DNA of 64,000 nt from Peribacillus kribbensis DSM 17871 (lineage in GTDB: Bacteria > Bacillota > Bacilli > Bacillales > DSM-1321). The notes under the pieces are model-generated. The model was not told where the DNA came from. It saw nothing but the letters and a program-made list of their open reading frames with translations, and ran no database searches. Position 1 is the stretch's first letter; every line of letters starts with the position of its first letter. Location of the stretch: NCBI RefSeq assembly GCF_000430765.1, contig NZ_KE387241.1:17280-81279 (forward strand). Reading direction: 5' to 3'. This document shows, piece by piece, positions 33,995-41,577 of this stretch. The translations under genes were made by a program, and so were the position numbers.

Positions 33995-34417
33995 CTATTC
34001 GGAATCATCTCCACCCCTCCGCCTGCCCCCTAGATCTGCAAGCAGGTGAAAAATAAAACTTGGCCCTTTCAGCCCCAGTTTGTCCAAATTTTCCAGAATA
34101 CCTGCCCCTTCATTTCCAATCAGAAAAAAAAGGACAGCCGACCTTGTATATTGTCCTGTGTTTCCCATCACGATGTCGAGCTGATTGGCCGCTGTCAGCA
34201 GGATAAAAAGGAGCGGCTTTGCGGCCGCTGTCCGGAAGGATTTTTCCCATGAGAACGTCCCTGTAAAAAGCATGGCCGCATTTTTTGTGACACCTTCACA
34301 GCAGGTCAGAATAAATAAAGCAAGAACAAAACGGTCCAGCCCGCCGGCGAGATAAAGGGCTGTATGCAATAATCCAGAATGAATGCCTTCCCAGTTAACT
34401 ATGAATAACGGATGCAC
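33995..34417 (-). CDS. Phage-type holin (toxin secretion/lysis holin family)
   Basis: 140 residues with about three hydrophobic segments (LDRFVLALFILTCCEG, AKPLLFILLTAANQLDIV, SAVLFFLIGNEGAGILENL). LIGNEG..ILENL...G is the signature of the phi-29/Cph1-type holin family that makes membrane lesions for endolysin release. Start GTG 34417 behind GAAGGGGGAATT; an upstream ATG at 34447 precedes the ribosome binding site and lies in the SOS box. An arginine-rich C-terminus (GGRRRGGD) is usual for holins. No endolysin or other phage gene is adjacent. Confidence 0.75.
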   Translation of the reverse strand: MHPLFIVNWEGIHSGLLHTALYLAGGLDRFVLALFILTCCEGVTKNAAMLFTGTFSWEKSFRTAAAKPLLFILLTAANQLDIVMGNTGQYTRSAVLFFLIGNEGAGILENLDKLGLKGPSFIFHLLADLGGRRRGGDDSE

Positions 34418-34441
34418 AGCAATTCCCCCTTCACAAAGACA

Positions 34442-34467
34442 GAACATATGTTCTTGAATCTATTATA
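34442..34467 (-). promoter_or_regulatory. SOS (DinR/LexA) box and -10 of the holin gene
   Basis: GAACATATGTTC (34442-34453) is a perfect palindromic DinR/LexA box core, lying 25 nt upstream of the holin start codon and 8 nt downstream of TATAAT (34462-34467), so LexA binding would cover the transcription start. Confidence 0.75.
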
Positions 34468-34542
34468 ATGCTTTTTGAAGGTTCAGCCGGCTCCCATTTA
34501 GTGTTCGATTTATCCTGCTTTTTGTCTGAATAAAAGATGATC

Positions 34543-34887
34543 CTAGATCATTCCAAGAGCCGTGGCAATCCGGGCTAAAGCCTCTCTCTTTTTTTCATAA
34601 TATTTGGCCTTCTTTATCCCAAGCTCCATATAAACCTCCAGATCTGTGGGATCATGATTGCTCAGGAACTTTTTTTCGATTACTTCCCTTTCCAAAGGGT
34701 CCAGGGACTGCTCAATCGCCCTTTCCATCTGCTGCACCTTCAGTCGGGATTCCTCGTTCATTTCTCTCGAATTCGGAAAAAGATTTGCAAAGCCAGCCCT
34801 CTGCCGTTCTTCCAGATTGGCAAGCTGTATTTTAAGTACCGTATAATTTTTCAGCTCTGCTATCACCAGCTTATATATCTGCTCCAT
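34543..34887 (-). CDS. ArpU-like phage sigma-70-region-4-type regulator
   Basis: 114 residues, all helical. The C-terminal half LDPLEREVIEKKFL then VYMELGIKKAKYYEKKREAL resembles the helix-turn-helix of ArpU/phage late sigma-like regulators, which control late lysis or packaging genes. ATG with AAAGGAGAC ribosome binding site. Directly upstream of the holin on the same strand (125-bp gap with the holin's own promoter); both have SOS boxes. Probably a prophage remnant kept in the genome. Confidence 0.65.
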   Translation of the reverse strand: MEQIYKLVIAELKNYTVLKIQLANLEERQRAGFANLFPNSREMNEESRLKVQQMERAIEQSLDPLEREVIEKKFLSNHDPTDLEVYMELGIKKAKYYEKKREALARIATALGMI

Positions 34888-34976
34888 CTATAAGTCTCCT
34901 TTCTTTTTTTACTAGGACAATTTTCATAATTTCATTTACTATTTTAATTTTATTACAGAAATCCTACTAAAAACAA

Positions 34977-34988
34977 GAACACTTGTTC
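34977..34988 (-). promoter_or_regulatory. SOS (DinR/LexA)-like box of the ArpU-like gene
   Basis: GAACACTTGTTC, two half-sites GAAC/GTTC with the correct 4-nt spacing, overlapping a weak -35 (TTGTTT) upstream of TAAAAT. About 90 nt upstream of the start codon. The remaining 35000-35180 holds no gene that I can see. Confidence 0.6.
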
Positions 34989-35184
34989 CTGTTTTTATCT
35001 CATTTGGCTGGCTGAGTTTGTCTTTTTATTTGGCTGTTTTCACAAAATTTTCGGCTTTGGAAGAAGGTGGTTGTCGAATTTTTAAAAAAACAGCAATCCT
35101 TTAGAAAGAGACTTTTATTTAAAATAACATCCCCTATATCCTTGGAGCCTATAAGGGACTGTTTCCACTCTGCATCTATTAAAA

Positions 35185-35236
35185 AAGGCTGATTGAAAAG
35201 AAGGGGTGTTCACCCCTTTCGTTCCAACCAGCCTTA
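35185..35236 (-). terminator. Terminator of C39 peptidase gene
   Basis: Two-part hairpin: outer stem AAGGCTGatt/AACCAGCCTT and inner AAGGGGTG/CACCCCTT, followed on the minus strand by TTTTTTAATAG. Confidence 0.7.
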
Positions 35237-35241
35237 TTTGC

Positions 35242-36030
35242 TCATTCCGTCATGGTGACAGCCTGACTGCCCATCTGCTCCCAAGCCTTGATAAAGCTTT
35301 CCTTAGGCAGCTTACTGTTCTTATGCCCATACGGGTCATTTATATAAATATGGTCCTGATCGTACCCTGTGATCACGACACTGTGCTCTTTATACGTTAC
35401 TTTAATTGGGCCAAGCGGAGTATCCCAGGCAACAAAATCATTGACTGGCGCAAAAATCGCAGTCGTAATGATCCAAACCGGCGACCCTTTTCCGACCTGT
35501 TCAATAATCTGGTCGAATGGCTTGCCTGTCAAGTCCATGACTCTTCCGCCCGCATATTGCTTTGCAAGCTCTGCAATGGGGCCATGGTAAACCCCGAGGC
35601 CGGGTCCATCCTCCATATTGCCCACGAAGCCGCTGTTAGGATTACCCTTTTTCCCTGATGTGTAGGTCAGAGGGACTCTCTTAATGGCCTTTGCAAGGTC
35701 GTTCTTTGATACATGAATTCCCCGGTAATTCATCAGCATTGCAAGGCTCGTCACTTCACAGCCATTATAAAGCCTTGGTGCATCCATCTGATTTAAGATC
35801 GGCACATCAAGCATCTGGGTATCAGGCACCTTTTCCTGCTCCTCCTTTTTGATTTGATCCACTTTTGTTTGTATCTTATCTTTAATGTTCTTTACTTCAT
35901 CCTTTGCCTTTGCTTTGGCTTCATCAGCAGCGATTATATTTTTTTCCGGCTGATTTCCACTCGAAGAACATCCTCCCGCAAATAGCAGCAGTCCGCAAAG
36001 AACAGCAGGTATTTTTAGATAGCGCTTCAC
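35242..36030 (-). CDS. C39-family (YvpB-like) cysteine peptidase, lipoprotein
   Basis: 262 residues. Signal sequence with lipobox FAGGC near residue 18, then a charged helical linker (KAKAKDEVKNIKDKIQTKV) and the papain-fold C39-like domain. Catalytic Cys in YNGCEVTSLAMLM, His in EHSVVITGYD and Asp/Asn in YINDPYG. Probably exported and membrane-anchored; the substrate is unknown. Start GTG 36030 is chosen because AAGGAG lies 7 nt upstream; ATG codons at 36048 and 36075 have no ribosome binding site and would place a basic stretch before the signal. Single gene. Confidence 0.8.
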   Translation of the reverse strand: MKRYLKIPAVLCGLLLFAGGCSSSGNQPEKNIIAADEAKAKAKDEVKNIKDKIQTKVDQIKKEEQEKVPDTQMLDVPILNQMDAPRLYNGCEVTSLAMLMNYRGIHVSKNDLAKAIKRVPLTYTSGKKGNPNSGFVGNMEDGPGLGVYHGPIAELAKQYAGGRVMDLTGKPFDQIIEQVGKGSPVWIITTAIFAPVNDFVAWDTPLGPIKVTYKEHSVVITGYDQDHIYINDPYGHKNSKLPKESFIKAWEQMGSQAVTMTE

Positions 36031-36128
36031 TTGTCTGCTCCTTATCATGGCATTTTCATATGGATATTTTACCATAATATTTGTCGGAATCTGTCCGAAA
36101 GTACTGATTTTTTTATTGGAAGTTGTAA

Positions 36129-37961
36129 TCAGGGATTCTTCAGCTGACTATTAAATAGTCCGGAATAATAGCCTCCGAGGGCCAGCAATTCATTATGTGA
36201 TCCGCTTTCCATGATTTGTCCTTCATTGAGTACTATAATCTGATCAGCTTTCTGAATCGTATTTAATCGATGCGCAATCACAAAGCTGGTTCTGCCTTTC
36301 ATCAGCCTTTGAAGGGCTTCCTGGATTTTCATTTCGGTAATGGTATCGATGCTGCTTGTAGCCTCGTCCAGGATCAAAATTTCGGGATCCGCTAAAATTG
36401 CTCTGGCAATTGATAGAAGTTGTTTCTGCCCCTGGCTTATTCCGCTTCCATCCTGCTGAAGCATCGTATCATACCCCTCCTGCATCCTGGTGATGAAGGA
36501 ATGTGCATTCGCGAGAACTGCCGCTCTTTCGACTTCTTCGTCGGTCGCCTCAAGCCTGCCATAGCGGATGTTTTCCCTGATGGAACCCTGAAATAAGAAA
36601 GAGTCCTGGAGAACAAAACCCATATTCTTTCTCAGATCCTCTCTTTTCACCCTGCTTATATCAATGCCGTCCAGAAGGATTGAACCGCTGTCTGGATCAT
36701 AAAACCTTGATAATAGGTTAATGATGGTGGTTTTGCCTGCACCGGTTGCCCCGACGAAGGCAGTCATTTGGCCTGGTTCTGCTTTAAAGCTTAAATTAGA
36801 GACCGTGTTTCCTTCTTTCTCATAAGAAAAGGAAACATTTTTAAACTCCACTTCACCAATTACAGAGTCCAGGGGAAGGGTCAAACCTTCGTTATGCGCT
36901 TCCTCTTTTTCATCGAGGATATCAAAAACACGCTCTGCACCTGCAATAGCCGAAAGGACGGTATTGAACTGGTTTGCGAGGTCATTCAACGGCCGGGTAA
37001 ACTGCCTGGAATATTCGGCAAAAATGACGATTGTTCCTATGGAGATGTGTCCTTTGTAGGCAAGAAAGCCTCCGATTGCAGCTATGACTGTAAAGCTTAG
37101 ATTGTTTAATCCGTTCATTAGCTTGGGAATGAATCCGGAGTAGGAGGCAGCCCAGAAGCCGGCCTCTTTTAGCTGTCCGCTTTTTTCGAGGAACTGCCCG
37201 ATCACATTTTCCTCCTGCGAGAAGGTTTTGATAATCCGCTGGCCAGAAATGGTTTCTTCAATAAATCCATTCAGCTGTCCCAGATTTATCTGCTGCAGCT
37301 TATACAAACGGCCTGTCCGGTTTGTGATCCACTTCATTCCGGTAAACATCAAGGGGACGATGATAAGTGTCAAAATGGTGAGCAGCGGGCTCAGCCAAAG
37401 CATGACAGCCACAGTCCCAATCAAGGTCAAGAGGCTGGAAATCACCTGGATCACCGAGCTGTTAAGGGTGGAGCTGACGTTTTCAATGTCATTCGTCACC
37501 CGGCTCATCAGCTCTCCATGCTGCCTCTTATCAAAAAAAGGAATAGGGAGGTTATGCAGATGAGCAAAGAGCTGAGTCCTCATCTTCGAGACTGTCCCTT
37601 GTGCGATGCCGATCATCCAGTAGTTCTGCAGAAAGAGAGATAGAGAGGTCAGCACATAAATAAAGGCCAAGCCTCCCAGCAGAAGCAGGATGCCCTCATT
37701 TTTTCTCGTCACGATATACCAGTCAATAGCTTTCCCTGTCAAAAATGGGCCAAGCAGCGATAAGACTGAGCTGATAATCACCATGGCAATGACTAAATAT
37801 AACTGCCTGGAGTTTTCCGCAAGATATCTCCACAGCCTTTTAAGGGTTTGAGACTGATTCTGCGCCCGCGGCTTTTTCCTTGAAGGAGCCTTCGTCTGGG
37901 TCAGTTCCTCTTTCTCCAAAATCCGTTTATACCGAAAGGGTTTAGAAAGATCTTTGGGCAT
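36129..37961 (-). CDS. ABC exporter half-transporter, second subunit (YfiC-like)
   Basis: 610 residues from ATG 37961 (MPKDLSKPFRYKRILEKEEL). Six membrane helices from about residue 60, then an ABC domain with Walker A GATGAGKTT, signature ISQGQKQ in place of LSGGQ, and Walker B ILILDEATSSID with the catalytic Glu. Pairs with the gene upstream, which it overlaps by 20 bp, as a heterodimeric exporter like YfiBC, YheIH (BmrCD) or LmrCD. A longer start at 38051 would run within the upstream gene. Confidence 0.85.
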   Translation of the reverse strand: MPKDLSKPFRYKRILEKEELTQTKAPSRKKPRAQNQSQTLKRLWRYLAENSRQLYLVIAMVIISSVLSLLGPFLTGKAIDWYIVTRKNEGILLLLGGLAFIYVLTSLSLFLQNYWMIGIAQGTVSKMRTQLFAHLHNLPIPFFDKRQHGELMSRVTNDIENVSSTLNSSVIQVISSLLTLIGTVAVMLWLSPLLTILTLIIVPLMFTGMKWITNRTGRLYKLQQINLGQLNGFIEETISGQRIIKTFSQEENVIGQFLEKSGQLKEAGFWAASYSGFIPKLMNGLNNLSFTVIAAIGGFLAYKGHISIGTIVIFAEYSRQFTRPLNDLANQFNTVLSAIAGAERVFDILDEKEEAHNEGLTLPLDSVIGEVEFKNVSFSYEKEGNTVSNLSFKAEPGQMTAFVGATGAGKTTIINLLSRFYDPDSGSILLDGIDISRVKREDLRKNMGFVLQDSFLFQGSIRENIRYGRLEATDEEVERAAVLANAHSFITRMQEGYDTMLQQDGSGISQGQKQLLSIARAILADPEILILDEATSSIDTITEMKIQEALQRLMKGRTSFVIAHRLNTIQKADQIIVLNEGQIMESGSHNELLALGGYYSGLFNSQLKNP

Positions 37962-39720
37962 GCTGCAGCTCCTCCTTTCCAAACTGAGATTGAAAGATCT
38001 GCTGGTACAGCTGGGATTCTTTAAGCAGTTCAGTGTGGCTGCCTCTTTCAAGCAGCCTTCCCTCTTCCAACAGCAATATAGTATCCGCTTCTAAAGCGGT
38101 GCTTATTTTTTGAGTGATTATAAAAATCGTACATTGATACTCTTTGATCGCATGAAGCAGAGCTGCCTCCGTTTTCAAATCGAGGGCGCTTGTGCTGTCA
38201 TCCAGCATAAGGATCCGGGGCCTTCTTACCAATGCCCGGGCAATGGAGAGCCGCTGTTTCTGACCGCCTGACAGGTTGACGCCCTTTTGGCCAAGCATCG
38301 TATCATATTGTTTGGGCAGCTTAAGGATGGTCTCATGAATCTGGGCAGCCTTAGCTGCCTTCACGATTTCCTCCATGGAAGCATCCTCCTTGCCCCAGGC
38401 AATATTTTCTTTTATGGTGCCGGTAAACAGCAATGCTTCCTGAGGGACATATCCTATTTGTTTTCGCAGGGTTTTGATTTTATAGGTGCGCAGATCCTGG
38501 CCATCTATAAGAATGCTGCCGCCTGTTGCATCATACAAGCGGGGAATCAGCTGGAACAGGGAGGATTTCCCTGATCCTGTCGCCCCCATGATACAGACGG
38601 TGCTCCCTGCCGGGTAAAAGAAGGATACATCCTTTAAGATCAAGGCTTCTGAGCCGGGATATTGAAAGGATACCTCATGGAACTCTACTTCACCCGAAAT
38701 CCTTTTATCGCCCTCAGGTCCCGCATCCTTCATTTCGTTCTCAGTTTCCAGGACATCGGAAATCCTTCTGGAAGATGCCCTTGCCCTTGAGAAAGCTGCG
38801 ATAATAAAGGATAAAGGGGAAAAGGCAGCAGTAACCCTTGCTGTATAATTGACGATAGCCACGACCTCACCTACCCTGGCACCATGGACAGGCAAAAGCT
38901 CACTGCCAAGCCATAAAATCACCATCAGGCTGATATTCATGACAAAAAGCAGGGAAGGATTGACTGTTTCCATCATCCTCAACACATATACGGTCCTGGA
39001 TTTTAATGAATCGTTTGCCTCACCGAAACGGCTTCCCTCATAATCCTTTCTCAAATAGGCTTTGATTAGCCTGATTCCGATCAGATTCTCCCTCATCACA
39101 CTATTCACATTGTCCAGCCTTTCCTGCACAGTGCGGAATAACGCACCGCCCTTTTGCATGATCCAGGCCAGGAAAAGGATCAAAAATGGAATGACCGCTG
39201 CAAGGACAAAAGCAAGCTTATAGTTCACAGTAAATGCCATGGCCGTGGCGCCGACAATCAAGAGAGGCGCCCGCATCATAATTCTTAGTCCCATAAACAC
39301 TGTATTCTGCAGCTGAGTTACATCATTCGTCATCCTGGTAATCAGGGATGATGCTGGGAACTTATTAAAATTCGCAAAAGAAAAGGACTGGATTTTTGAG
39401 TAAAGCTTTTTTCTTACATCATAAGCAAAGCTTTGACTGACATGGGCGGCGTAAAACGAATTGACGATCCCGCCGAGAAAGGCAAAAAGAGAAATACCAA
39501 TCATTACCGCTCCCCACTTCAGAATGACCGGGGGATCCTTTTCCACAATTCCATGATCAATAATTTTCGAAATGATCAGCGGCTGCCATAGCTCGACAGC
39601 CAGCTCCACCAGCATAAAAAATAAGGCCACCGCCGCAGAGGCGCGATATGGCTTCAAAAACTTAAACATCGTTCGCATATTAACATGCCCCCACCCATGA
39701 TGATTTTTATAATTAGCCAT
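37942..39720 (-). CDS. ABC exporter half-transporter, first subunit (YfiB-like)
   Basis: 592 residues. Six-helix membrane domain and ABC domain: Walker A GATGSGKSS, canonical signature LSGGQKQR and Walker B ILMLDDSTSALD, with Asp replacing the catalytic Glu. The degenerate site here and the degenerate signature in the partner are complementary, as in asymmetric heterodimeric exporters with one active ATP site. ATG 39720 has a weak ribosome binding site; ATG at 39678 (MRTMFKFLKPYR) behind GGTGGGGG is a plausible alternative. Substrate unknown, possibly drugs or lipids. Confidence 0.85.
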   Translation of the reverse strand: MANYKNHHGWGHVNMRTMFKFLKPYRASAAVALFFMLVELAVELWQPLIISKIIDHGIVEKDPPVILKWGAVMIGISLFAFLGGIVNSFYAAHVSQSFAYDVRKKLYSKIQSFSFANFNKFPASSLITRMTNDVTQLQNTVFMGLRIMMRAPLLIVGATAMAFTVNYKLAFVLAAVIPFLILFLAWIMQKGGALFRTVQERLDNVNSVMRENLIGIRLIKAYLRKDYEGSRFGEANDSLKSRTVYVLRMMETVNPSLLFVMNISLMVILWLGSELLPVHGARVGEVVAIVNYTARVTAAFSPLSFIIAAFSRARASSRRISDVLETENEMKDAGPEGDKRISGEVEFHEVSFQYPGSEALILKDVSFFYPAGSTVCIMGATGSGKSSLFQLIPRLYDATGGSILIDGQDLRTYKIKTLRKQIGYVPQEALLFTGTIKENIAWGKEDASMEEIVKAAKAAQIHETILKLPKQYDTMLGQKGVNLSGGQKQRLSIARALVRRPRILMLDDSTSALDLKTEAALLHAIKEYQCTIFIITQKISTALEADTILLLEEGRLLERGSHTELLKESQLYQQIFQSQFGKEELQHAQRSF

Positions 39721-39941
39721 CCTAATATCTCGAATCTCAACTATTAACTACCTATAATAATCATACTCCCGTTCCCCCGCTTTTTACACAAAAAATTCTC
39801 TGTGACATGGGAGAAACGCTTTGGGGATTGTCCCCATTTCCCAAGAATATTTCCCGGATGTTCTACTGGCGCGAACGGACACCATCGCTTTATAATGTAG
39901 TTTACTGATAATTATAAAAATACCATATTGGGGGTAGGTTC

Positions 39942-40904
39942 ATGTACCAAAAAGCAGCAGAGGATGTGTGGGAAGGCAGGATAGACAGTACGTTTGATAA
40001 GGCAATGTTCCGGCTGCACCAGGGCATCCGGAACTTAGACCTGCAGGAGAATCCAAAAGATATTCCTACAGGAAGCATCGGGTTCCTGGGTTTCAAATGT
40101 GACGAAGGAGTCAGAAGGAACCAGGGAAGGACCGGCAGCCGTGAAGCCCCTGACCTTTTGAGGGAAAACCTGGCTTCCCTTCCACTTCCGCAGCAGGCCA
40201 CCCTTTATGATTTCGGCAGCATCATTTGTGAAGAAACCTCTATGGAGGAAGCGCAGAAGGAATTGGGAGAGGCCGTCGCCAGGCTTCTGCAATGCGGTAT
40301 TTTTCCCATCATACTGGGCGGCGGGCACGAGACCGCCTTCGGGCATTATCTTGGCCATAAACAGCTGGATCCTTCATGCAGCCTCTCTATTCTGAATATC
40401 GATGCTCATTTTGATCTCCGCCCCTACCAGGACAGTCAGACTTCGTCCGGAACCATGTTCAGGCAGATCCTGGACGATAACTCGAACGCGGCTTACTTCT
40501 GTACCGGCATCCAAAAGAACGCCAATACAAAGTACTTATTCGATACGGCTGAAGCTTATGGATGCGAATTTATATATGAAGAAGAAATCCACCAGGATTC
40601 CTTAGCCAGTTCGATTAAAAAGATGGAAGCCTTCATTCGTACACGTTCCTCCTGCATGCTGACCTTATGCTGCGATGCCATTGAGGCCGCCCACGCCCCT
40701 GGCGTCAGTGCCCCTTCTCCCTTCGGCCTGCATCCGAAGCACGTCCGGGCCATGCTTAAGGCCCTTGCCGGGAACCCCTGCGTTAAGAGCTTTGATATTT
40801 CGGAGATTAATCCATCCCTTGATGAAAACGGAAGGACAGTAAAGCTTGCCGCCCAGTTGATTTACGAAGTTATTTTAACAAGACTTTGTCCGCCTTCTCA
40901 TTAG
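39942..40904 (+). CDS. hutG: Formimidoylglutamase HutG
   Basis: 320 residues, arginase/agmatinase fold with binuclear Mn site: LGGGHETAFGH and NIDAHFDLRP carry ligands; the third motif reads CCDAIEAAHAPGVSAPSPFG, the HutG-like form of SxDxDxxDP. Hydrolyses formiminoglutamate to glutamate and formamide, the last step of histidine degradation. The rest of the hut operon (hutHUI) is not adjacent here. ATG behind TGGGGGTAGG. Start and terminator mark a single gene. Confidence 0.85.
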   Translation: MYQKAAEDVWEGRIDSTFDKAMFRLHQGIRNLDLQENPKDIPTGSIGFLGFKCDEGVRRNQGRTGSREAPDLLRENLASLPLPQQATLYDFGSIICEETSMEEAQKELGEAVARLLQCGIFPIILGGGHETAFGHYLGHKQLDPSCSLSILNIDAHFDLRPYQDSQTSSGTMFRQILDDNSNAAYFCTGIQKNANTKYLFDTAEAYGCEFIYEEEIHQDSLASSIKKMEAFIRTRSSCMLTLCCDAIEAAHAPGVSAPSPFGLHPKHVRAMLKALAGNPCVKSFDISEINPSLDENGRTVKLAAQLIYEVILTRLCPPSH

Positions 40905-40913
40905 AACAAGAAA

Positions 40914-40951
40914 AAAGGAGCATATCTCAAGACAGGGCATGTGCTCCTTTT
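40914..40951. terminator. Bidirectional terminator
   Basis: Stem AAAAGGAGCA/TGTGCTCCTTTT between convergent hutG and acetyltransferase genes. Confidence 0.75.
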
Positions 40952-40955
40952 AGTG

Positions 40956-41417
40956 TCACCTTTTCACAGGAAACCTCATCACTTTTTCGCCATCCCAGAC
41001 CTCCCCTGTATCTTTAAATCCAGTCCGCTCGTAGAGTCTGCAGGCTGTATGGTTTTCAGGAAAAACGGTGAGTCTGATCTCCTTGCATTGCGGGAAGCGG
41101 CTAATCACATAGTTCATCATTTCCTGAAGCGCCTCTCTTCCATATCCTCTGCCCTGATATCTCGAATCGATAAAAAAGCCATTGATCCAATACATATCTT
41201 CGGTATTTTCCTCAAAGGCATGCATGATAAAACCAACCATTTTAGCATCTTTATAGATAGCAAACGGAACATATTCCACTCTTTCACCGTCAGGCCTAAT
41301 ATAGACCTTCGCAAGCGAAACAGCTGCCAGCGGCACAAACTTCGACTGACTTTTCTCCACATTGAGTGAAAGGCATTCAAGCCAATTATCCCTCGTAACC
41401 TGCACCAGCTTAACCAT
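40956..41417 (-). CDS. GNAT family N-acetyltransferase
   Basis: 153 residues; acetyl-CoA loop SRYQGRGYGREALQEMM (Q/RxxGxG/A) and C-terminal beta-strand with NHTACRLYERTGF. By eye near the spermidine/spermine acetyltransferase (SpeG/BltD) subgroup (FIDSRYQGRGYG, FKDTGEVWDGE), substrate not provable. ATG start, weak ribosome binding site GGAGGGG. Upstream gap 41418-41577 holds a GGGGACTGTCCCC short palindrome and no gene. Confidence 0.82.
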   Translation of the reverse strand: MVKLVQVTRDNWLECLSLNVEKSQSKFVPLAAVSLAKVYIRPDGERVEYVPFAIYKDAKMVGFIMHAFEENTEDMYWINGFFIDSRYQGRGYGREALQEMMNYVISRFPQCKEIRLTVFPENHTACRLYERTGFKDTGEVWDGEKVMRFPVKR

Positions 41418-41577
41418 AAAACCCCTCCAGTCTCCTCTTTACCTCCATCGTAACAGGATGCAGCTCGTCCGAACATCAAATTTTCCCACTTGATGGAAAA
41501 CTGTCTGTCCCTTAAGATTATTTTTATATACAAATCGGGGAAATGGGGACTGTCCCCACACATAGGAGGTTTAAGGC

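Noticed and set aside
34000..35000. Complete prophage
   Set aside because: Only a holin and one regulator are phage-like; flanking genes are chromosomal and no integrase, terminase or structural genes exist.
39815..39845. GGGGAnTGTCCCC short palindromes near 39820 and 41545
   Set aside because: Short, isolated GC-rich palindromes common in Firmicutes intergenic DNA; no further context.
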